Shown in pieces: positions 59,574-64,000 of a stretch of 64,000 nt of DNA. The stretch's first letter is position 1. Each line of letters begins with the position of its first letter. Origin of the DNA: Alcanivorax nanhaiticus (GTDB lineage Bacteria > Pseudomonadota > Gammaproteobacteria > Pseudomonadales > Alcanivoracaceae); contig NZ_ARXV01000008.1 in the NCBI RefSeq assembly GCF_000756665.1, positions 114,706 through 178,705 on the forward strand. The letters run 5' to 3'. Made by a program: the position numbers and the translations under genes. The notes under the pieces were generated by a model. That model saw nothing but the letters and a program-made list of their open reading frames with translations, ran no database searches and was not told the origin of the DNA.

Positions 59574-60491
59574 CTTTACCTCTAACAACTCGTAGAATAT
59601 CGATGATTCATTGGTAAGCGGGTTTTCAGTTTCAGTTACTTGGCAGTATAAGGTTACTTCCTGCTCTAAATGCAGCTCGCTAACCTGAGGTAATTTACTT
59701 TTAGGATATAGAATTTTTACCAGCTTTCCTTCATCGACTCTTAGTTCGATTCTTTCTCTTTTACTCAATAACTCTATCTTTCCATGTAGTAGTATTTTTT
59801 CCTGCTCAATGATCTCAGTAACTTCTAGTGCTGAGGTTACTGACTCAATAGCTTCTTTGCTTCCGTGCCACTTTTTAATTTCATCACCTGAATATTTCCA
59901 TGTGAATTCTGCAGTAGCAGAATACGACTTAATAACTTTTAAGAACTCTCTTAAACTTCGGGCACTTGAAGGCCCAAGTAAATTTACAGAAGAAAGAAAA
60001 TCTTCACCGTGACCCATCGAGGATAAAACCGCAAACATTCGTTCGATAGCGCCCTTGCTTAAACCATCGTCTAGCAGGTCTCTATTTGATGCTGCCGATA
60101 TAACGAAGCGAGATGATCCAGGTAATAGACCCTGCAATCTAAGATCAAGCTCTCCGTATAGATCTTTTGGAATTCGTTTTCTATCAATTCCACCTTGCAT
60201 CAGTCTTAGTGCCGCATACCCCAATGTTTTGCGTATTTCTTCCGACAATTTTGAAACTAAATCTAAGGGCGCACTACCTGTTTTTAGATTAGGAGCAACA
60301 ATACGGAAATCCAGCATCTCGAAGGCAGGGCTTGTTTGAGAGGTTAATTCTATTTGCGCCAGTTCATCCAAATGACTCTCAAATGATCGAGCAGCCAATT
60401 GGTACGCGAAGTCACCAGCTTCACTTTTTTCTTTTGCTATCTGGTGCAGCCTTTTAGCTTGAGACGCCTTTTTCTTTAGATCGTCACTCAT
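59568..60491 (-). CDS. 307-aa partner of the nucleotidyltransferase-like cassette gene
   Basis: A 307-aa protein of no family I recognise. The N-terminal half is helical and Lys/Glu-rich (SQAKRLHQIAKEKSEAGDFAYQLAARSFESHL); the middle has EEIRKTLGYAALRLMQGGIDRKRIPKD; the C-terminal part looks beta-rich (IELRVDEGKLVKILYPKS, LEQEVTLYCQVTETEN). Its ATG overlaps the stop of the nucleotidyltransferase-like gene by 4 bp, so they are coupled and share one cassette. A toxin-antitoxin or defence pair is possible. The stop lies inside attC site D. Confidence 0.75.
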   Translation of the reverse strand: MSDDLKKKASQAKRLHQIAKEKSEAGDFAYQLAARSFESHLDELAQIELTSQTSPAFEMLDFRIVAPNLKTGSAPLDLVSKLSEEIRKTLGYAALRLMQGGIDRKRIPKDLYGELDLRLQGLLPGSSRFVISAASNRDLLDDGLSKGAIERMFAVLSSMGHGEDFLSSVNLLGPSSARSLREFLKVIKSYSATAEFTWKYSGDEIKKWHGSKEAIESVTSALEVTEIIEQEKILLHGKIELLSKRERIELRVDEGKLVKILYPKSKLPQVSELHLEQEVTLYCQVTETENPLTNESSIFYELLEVKS

Positions 60492-60929
60492 GCCACCACC
60501 ATTACCCTAGCAATGCCCTTCGGCTGCTCGTTTCTATCGAAGCCACACCACCCACGCCAGTAACTTCTCATATTTTGATCTTCTGTAGGGCAGAATAGCA
60601 CATCACATCCGAAATTAGCTTTGATGCTTGCTCGGTCTGTGAGTGCTTGAAATAGCTTTTTTGTCATCTGGAAGGACATTCAGAACTGATGCAGGAGAAA
60701 AAATTACTAGATCAATATCATTCGGATTTTCTTTGTTAGTGGTAAATGAACCATCAATCCAAAGTTCAACAGGTGCGCCAATACTTGATAGATGACCAAT
60801 ATAGGTGTTTAAGCCATCAATGAGCAATTTTCGTGTTTTAGATGCAGGGAAATCCTTTAGAAAATGATTTCTTATCTCCTTCAATTCGAAGTCGTGCAAT
60901 CCTGGCTCTAATAAAGGTTTTTGTTCCAT
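60488..60929 (-). pseudogene. DUF6932-like nucleotidyltransferase, frameshifted at an A6 tract
   Basis: Two frames join into one about 146-aa protein. The first starts at 60929 and has the nucleotidyltransferase signature WIDGSFTTNKENPNDIDLVIF (GS...DxD); it breaks after LPDDKK. The second continues LFQALTDRASIKANFGCDVLF to a stop at 60488. Removing one A from the AAAAAA run near 60660 would fuse them. It resembles DUF6932-type NTases. It could be a real mutation, a sequencing error, or rescued by slippage on the A6 run. Confidence 0.78.
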
Positions 60930-60948
60930 GCTCGATACTTATTTTGAG

Positions 60949-61024
60949 TTAACGCCAGGCGCAGCAGGAAAATTGGAGCGACGCAGGAGCGCAAATTTGG
61001 TCTGCCTGCCGCCACTTGTTAAGT
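60949..61024 (-). repeat. attC site E
   Basis: TTAACGC at 60949 and GTTAAGT at 61018-61024. 76 bp; inner arms GCCAGGCGCAGCAGG and CCTGCCGCC. Confidence 0.88.
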
Positions 61025-61028
61025 TATT

Positions 61029-61610
61029 CTATCTCCGCTCAAAAAAGCTTATTTCGTTGTCAGACAAATAATCAAGAAGAGCATTTACACCCTTCTCTTT
61101 CGATATAAGTTGTTCGTCTTTGGTAATGGGAACCACATTCAATATTTTTACATGTGCTTCTTCAGCGCATATGACATCCCATCCATTCTCTACAAATGCT
61201 GGATGCATAAATAAACTCGAAGTGGATGCGTAGCCAGGAATCTTGCCTACGTTAGGCAAGGTATGCCACCAATCAAAATAGGTGGAATTCATAAAAGGGT
61301 ATAGAGAAAGGTTAGCAAGAAAAACAGTCAACTTACCTACAAGTTCGTCGCTCAACTTTTCCGCGATTGACAGGTGCAATTCAACCCGATGATCAACTCC
61401 AGACATTGGCTTTTCAGACATGCCGATTGTACAGAAAGTCGTCATAAGAAAATCTTCTTCAGGTGGCCAAACCATAACATCGATATAGCTTGGATAGATA
61501 TCCCCATCGTAGCTAGGCGGATTATCATATCTAACAGATCTATCGGGCTCACCAAACCGCTGGATGTGCTCATGATAAACAGTTTTTACTAAATTAGTTG
61601 GCTTATTCAT
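61029..61610 (-). CDS. Suppressor-of-fused (SUFU) domain protein (cassette)
   Basis: A 193-aa protein resembling bacterial SUFU-domain proteins: VYHEHIQRFGEPDRSVRY at the start, IDVMVWPPEEDFLMTTFCTIGMSEKPM, then RVELHLSIAE, and late INSTYFDWWHTL and VVPITKDEQ. Bacterial SUFU proteins are often immunity proteins in polymorphic toxin systems, but no toxin gene is adjacent. It starts 21 bp after attC site F and ends 4 bp from site E. Confidence 0.82.
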   Translation of the reverse strand: MNKPTNLVKTVYHEHIQRFGEPDRSVRYDNPPSYDGDIYPSYIDVMVWPPEEDFLMTTFCTIGMSEKPMSGVDHRVELHLSIAEKLSDELVGKLTVFLANLSLYPFMNSTYFDWWHTLPNVGKIPGYASTSSLFMHPAFVENGWDVICAEEAHVKILNVVPITKDEQLISKEKGVNALLDYLSDNEISFFERR

Positions 61611-61630
61611 TTCTCAAACTTTCATCAAAT

Positions 61631-61689
61631 TTAACGCTTAGGCTAATCGGACGCAGCTTGCTGCGCTCCGCTTGAGCAAATTGTTAAAT
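61631..61689 (-). repeat. attC site F
   Basis: TTAACGC at 61631 and GTTAAAT at 61683-61689. 59 bp with a GACGCAGCTTGCTGCGCTCC hairpin. Site ends (ATTTAAC, GTTAAAT on the minus strand) fit the consensus exactly. Confidence 0.9.
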
Positions 61690-62164
61690 CTGTCTGCATC
61701 AGTCGGTAATAGATAAGCTGAATCAGGGCTCCGTAGAAGATGCCTGTTACTTCCCATACGTAAGCAGGAAAGCCACTTGCCCAACCTATAGCGCTCGCTC
61801 CAACTACAGCGCCATAAACAGCCCCTAAAACGACACTGATTACGAGCACTTGAACTCCGACAGGCAACGAAAGAGCCGCCCAACGAAGAAAAAAGTCCCT
61901 ACCGTCACCCTGGCTGTTAGTTCTATACAGCCACTTCATTCCCCAATACTGTACTCCAGCGAAGACAATGAAACTCAGAGCCTGATATTGAAATCCGTAC
62001 TCCGATTCAGCCGAGCAAGTAACCACAACAGGAATGGAGATATAGCCTGCAAACAACATGCTATAAAGCAACAAGTGATTGAAAGCCAAATCATCGGTCA
62101 CTTCACCTCTACTTAGTTTCTCAGACAATTCACCAGACCTGAGAAAATACACGCCCCTAAACAT
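61643..62164 (-). CDS. Multi-helix membrane protein (cassette)
   Basis: A 173-aa membrane protein with about four helices (LLLYSMLFAGYISIPVVV, YQALSFIVFAGVQYWGM, LPVGVQVLVISVVLGAVYGAV, VWEVTGIFYGALIQLIYY). No known family. The final residues (CSSGAQQAASD) and the stop are encoded within attC site F, so part of the C-terminus is supplied by the recombination site. Confidence 0.72.
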   Translation of the reverse strand: MFRGVYFLRSGELSEKLSRGEVTDDLAFNHLLLYSMLFAGYISIPVVVTCSAESEYGFQYQALSFIVFAGVQYWGMKWLYRTNSQGDGRDFFLRWAALSLPVGVQVLVISVVLGAVYGAVVGASAIGWASGFPAYVWEVTGIFYGALIQLIYYRLMQTDLTICSSGAQQAASD

Positions 62165-62179
62165 AACCCCCCTTACGAT

Positions 62180-62229
62180 TTAACGCCGCGAGCAGCGGCC
62201 GAAGGTCCGCTTGCCTTGCCTGGTTAAGT
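62180..62229 (-). repeat. attC site G
   Basis: TTAACGCC at 62180 and GTTAAGT at 62223-62229. 50 bp with GCGAGCAGCGG and CCGCTTGC arms. Confidence 0.85.
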
Positions 62230-62456
62230 GGTGACACACCACCCCACCCAAGGACAAAGATGTGAGCCTGCGAACCAGACTACATTTATGGCACCCGCAA
62301 GGACTCAAACCTTGAAGATACCCCCAACCTGGAATGTGGCCACCCACAACGAACGGGAACGACTAACCACAACCTCTTATTTTGCTAACGGCACCAAATT
62401 ACATGACTATGGCACCGGCCCTGAATCTTGCTACGCCACAAATAAAGCAGAGCCAT
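62230..62456. other. Cassette without a convincing ORF
   Basis: This 227-bp cassette between attC sites G and H has no ORF longer than about 25 codons on the cassette strand. A plus-strand frame that crosses it also crosses attC site H and is not credible. A T-arm-like stretch on the minus strand (CAAGG TTTGAGT CCTTG) is present but no full tRNA fold. Confidence 0.6.
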
Positions 62457-62502
62457 TTAACGCTGCGGACACGCGCTTGTCGCGTGCTCTGCCTTGTTAT
62501 GC
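62457..62502 (-). repeat. attC site H
   Basis: TTAACGC at 62457 and GTTATGC at 62496-62502. 46 bp. The core ACGCGCTTGTCGCGTGC is the same as in site I. Confidence 0.88.
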
Positions 62503-62506
62503 ATTT

Positions 62507-62830
62507 CTACTCTACGCTCCAAGAGGACACTCGTCCGGATTCAACTGTGCGAAGCCCCCCATAATTCAGAATGTATTCGGAGCAAGTTCCATTGACTTTT
62601 TGTTGACCAATAGCGTTCTCTGGCGCAGTACAGCTTCCCTCGCACTCGTCGCTGTCACTGCATTCCTTGCCGTAATCTGGAGCTTTCATATCGCAAACTT
62701 TTGTCTTATCTGGGTAAGGCAGGCCAAGAATTGTCCAGTTTCCACCAGCCGCAATGCAGGCTCCTTCTGTCTTTGGAATTTCCGCGGAGATCGCATGTGG
62801 TGAGATGATCGCTAGCGCCAACAAGATCAT
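62507..62830 (-). CDS. Small secreted Cys-rich protein (cassette)
   Basis: From the ATG at 62830 the product is 107 aa: a signal peptide (ILLALAIISPHAISA) and a mature part with six or seven Cys in the pattern C..AGGNW...C......GKECSDSDECEGSC. This pattern occurs in many short cassette-type secreted proteins, but the function is unknown. The upstream ATG at 62887 would lie in attC site I. It starts 42 bp after that site. Confidence 0.7.
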   Translation of the reverse strand: MILLALAIISPHAISAEIPKTEGACIAAGGNWTILGLPYPDKTKVCDMKAPDYGKECSDSDECEGSCTAPENAIGQQKVNGTCSEYILNYGGLRTVESGRVSSWSVE

Positions 62831-62871
62831 GCATCTTACAAAGCTCACAGCATCCCCTCGTCCTTGTCTGC

Positions 62872-62917
62872 ATAACGCCTTGGTCACGCGCTTGTCGCGT
62901 GCACCTACTTGTTAACT
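62872..62917 (-). repeat. attC site I
   Basis: ATAACGC at 62872 and GTTAACT at 62911-62917. 46 bp, core CACGCGCTTGTCGCGTGC as in site H. Confidence 0.88.
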
Positions 62918-63546
62918 GACCCTCGACCATAACAGTTTAGAAAACCTTCGCTGTATGAGCACATGCCTAGGGCCTTCTGATATTGCTTTGCAAGTAAATG
63001 AGGACTCATGAAGATGAATATTCCATTCACCCCATCCGGCAGAATGAAGCCAACTTCATTCTCTTTAACCTTCGTTTTGTCTCGCAGGTTCCGGACAGCG
63101 TTTTGCGATACCAATGCCGAAGGGTTGTTAAGGGCATATGGGTCATATGAGTTGGAGTAAAGCTCTTCCATTAAAGATGCGTCAAAACTATGCGACCACA
63201 CCAGTGCCCCTCTGGTGCAATTCTTATCCCTCCAGAAATCATAATGGCAATTGAAGGTCTCCAATGATGGTAACACTTGATACCTTCCCCTAAGGGGTCT
63301 CAGGATCTCCTGAGCATTCTGTATCTGTGCCTCGTCGCCTTCTGAGCAGCCGGAATAAAGATAAACCGCATCTGACCTTAAGATGCTCTGATAAACAATA
63401 TTTTCAAGGATGTCTTTTTTCTTGTCCTCAGAAGTTAGAGAAGCCCCCTGCGGCCCTATCTCTTCAAATCGGAGGGCAAAGAATCTCTTCTCCACAACAT
63501 ATCTGGAGGATTCTTGTATATATTCTTGCGACGGCATTGAAGTCAT
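62905..63546 (-). CDS. Hypothetical soluble protein (cassette)
   Basis: A 213-aa protein of no recognised family. It has no signal peptide or membrane helix and contains several Cys (SGCSEGDEAQ, FNCHYDFWRDKNC, GMCSYSEGFLNC). The stop codon lies within attC site I, so the tail (YGRGSVNK) is partly encoded by the site. It starts 8 bp after attC site J; a second ATG lies three codons in. Confidence 0.65.
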   Translation of the reverse strand: MTSMPSQEYIQESSRYVVEKRFFALRFEEIGPQGASLTSEDKKKDILENIVYQSILRSDAVYLYSGCSEGDEAQIQNAQEILRPLRGRYQVLPSLETFNCHYDFWRDKNCTRGALVWSHSFDASLMEELYSNSYDPYALNNPSALVSQNAVRNLRDKTKVKENEVGFILPDGVNGIFIFMSPHLLAKQYQKALGMCSYSEGFLNCYGRGSVNK

Positions 63547-63553
63547 AGAGCAG

Positions 63554-63599
63554 TTAACGCTGCGCTCTGCCGCTTGTCGGCAGCAGCGCCTTGTTATGC
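63554..63599 (-). repeat. attC site J
   Basis: TTAACGC at 63554 and GTTATGC at 63593-63599. 46 bp; core CTGCCGCTTGTCGGCAG. Confidence 0.88.
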
Positions 63600-63965
63600 G
63601 TCCTCTTCCATTTCATATACCGTCAAATGCCAGTTCTTCGGCCCACTCCAAGATATCTCTTTATAAGAGCCGACAACAATTCCCTTGTCTTGAAGGATAG
63701 CCATGAATCGGCTCGGTGAAATGGATTCCTTATAGTCATATGCGAAAGCAACACCTTTCTCATTTAGATCGCACATAAGAGCAGCAAGCTCTTCATTGTC
63801 ATCTACTACTGCGCAATTTTGAAAACGGGCTTCGTTACCTAAGCCAAGCAATCCCACATCTCCACCTAAGGTTACCTTTCCTTTCTGGATGGACTTAACA
63901 TACGCAGGAGGTTGTTGCCCTGGAACGCCCAATTCAATTTTATAAGGTGGCCCCTTTCTTCTCAC
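63594..63965 (-). CDS. Hypothetical protein (first cassette in the window)
   Basis: A 123-aa protein if started at GTG 63965 (GGGGG 4-8 nt upstream). It is soluble, with a beta-rich start (PYKIELGVPGQQPPAYVKSIQKGKVTLGGDVGL) and a C-terminal part reading FMAILQDKGIVVGSYKEISWSGPKNWHLTVYEMEED. I do not recognise the family. The alternative ATG at 63992 lies inside attC site K. The stop lies in attC site J. Confidence 0.65.
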   Translation of the reverse strand: MRRKGPPYKIELGVPGQQPPAYVKSIQKGKVTLGGDVGLLGLGNEARFQNCAVVDDNEELAALMCDLNEKGVAFAYDYKESISPSRFMAILQDKGIVVGSYKEISWSGPKNWHLTVYEMEEDA

Positions 63966-63976
63966 GTTTCCCCCGC

Positions 63977-64000
63977 ATAACGCTTTGCACACTGGCCAAG
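63977..64000 (-). repeat. attC site K, cut by the window end
   Basis: ATAACGC at 63977 starts another site (then TTTGCACACTGGCC), so the array continues past the window. Confidence 0.7.

Larger units (their letters stand above)
57400..64000 (-). mobile_element. Integron cassette array (at least ten complete attC-bounded cassettes)
   Basis: From about 57.4 kb to the window end, small genes all read on the minus strand and are separated by 46- to 115-bp sites with RYYYAAC at the gene's 3' side and GTTRRRY before the next gene. Genes start 5-30 bp after GTTRRRY. GC is lower than in the flanking DNA and neighbours are unrelated. No integrase gene is present here; attI and intI should lie beyond 64000. 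The far edge near 57.4 kb has only a degenerate site. It could also be a cluster of attC sites lacking an integrase. Confidence 0.9.

Noticed and set aside
60640..60670. Programmed -1 frameshift at the A6 tract of the NTase-like gene
   Set aside because: The AAAAAAG run is slippery, but the second frame is +1 relative to the first, not -1. A one-base insertion or transcript slippage fits better.
62281..62345. tRNA gene in the ORF-less cassette
   Set aside because: A T-arm-like CAAGG-TTTGAGT-CCTTG with GGGTGCCA occurs on the minus strand, but no matching acceptor 5' arm, D-arm or anticodon arm can be formed.
62228..62803. Plus-strand ORF crossing the ORF-less cassette
   Set aside because: It runs through attC site H and opposite to all other cassette genes, and resembles no protein family.

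Overview
The window looks like chromosomal DNA of a fairly GC-rich marine gammaproteobacterium, probably close to Alcanivorax (inferred from gene content and protein style, not from a marker gene). Supporting signs are a PsrA-type operator in front of a long acyl-CoA dehydrogenase, OMPLA, several lipid and ester enzymes, and Pseudomonas-type REP sequences. There are no rRNA or tRNA genes and no IS transposases.

Layout. 1-3.5 kb: acyl-CoA dehydrogenase, divergent from a Trm112-like protein and pldA. 3.5-3.9 kb: 48 perfect copies of a 7-bp repeat. 3.9-9.8 kb (minus): an envelope redox operon (DUF3570, DUF4266, TlpA-like thioredoxin, two beta-barrels, HzsA-like dihaem lipoprotein). 10-15.2 kb (plus): two secreted CxxCH proteins and a Tat-exported protein. 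15.3-19.3 kb (minus): sigma factor, probable anti-sigma partner and VWA lipoprotein. 19.4-24.7 kb: apbE, a TPR protein, a LEA2 lipoprotein and an AraC regulator. 24.8-27.9 kb: a three-gene locus (flavin monooxygenase, esterase, SDR) with a divergent AraC gene, arranged like mycobacterial virS-mymA. 28-41.5 kb: mostly single genes (hydrolase, SDR, sigma-54-type regulator, AcpH, HIT, PTPS, LysR, RHH, diguanylate cyclase, hmp/nsrR, M23 peptidase, HD-GYP). 41.9-45.7 kb: thrS-hisI-cysS. 46.4-47.6 kb: START protein and yidD. 47.6-55 kb: a zinc-uptake cluster (two small Cys/His proteins, His-rich OMP, ZnuA-like protein, permease, ZnuD-like receptor, AztD-like protein). 55.2-57.2 kb: beta-barrel, flavodoxin-fold reductase and SRPBCC protein.

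57.4-64 kb is an integron cassette array. About eleven small, AT-richer, mostly unrelated cassettes all read on the minus strand, separated by attC sites with matching RYYYAAC/GTTRRRY ends. The integrase and attI are not in the window and should lie beyond base 64000 if present. One cassette carries a nucleotidyltransferase-like gene broken at an A6 tract and coupled to a 307-codon partner; another has no convincing ORF.

A second theme is structural. A family of inverted elements built from 7-bp units (mostly CGAGnnn) sits in nearly every convergent gene junction that has room for one, sometimes nested inside REP pairs. Two other elements keep the 7-bp design with different unit sequences. 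Two further long palindromes lie at 22991-23070 and 41653-41813.
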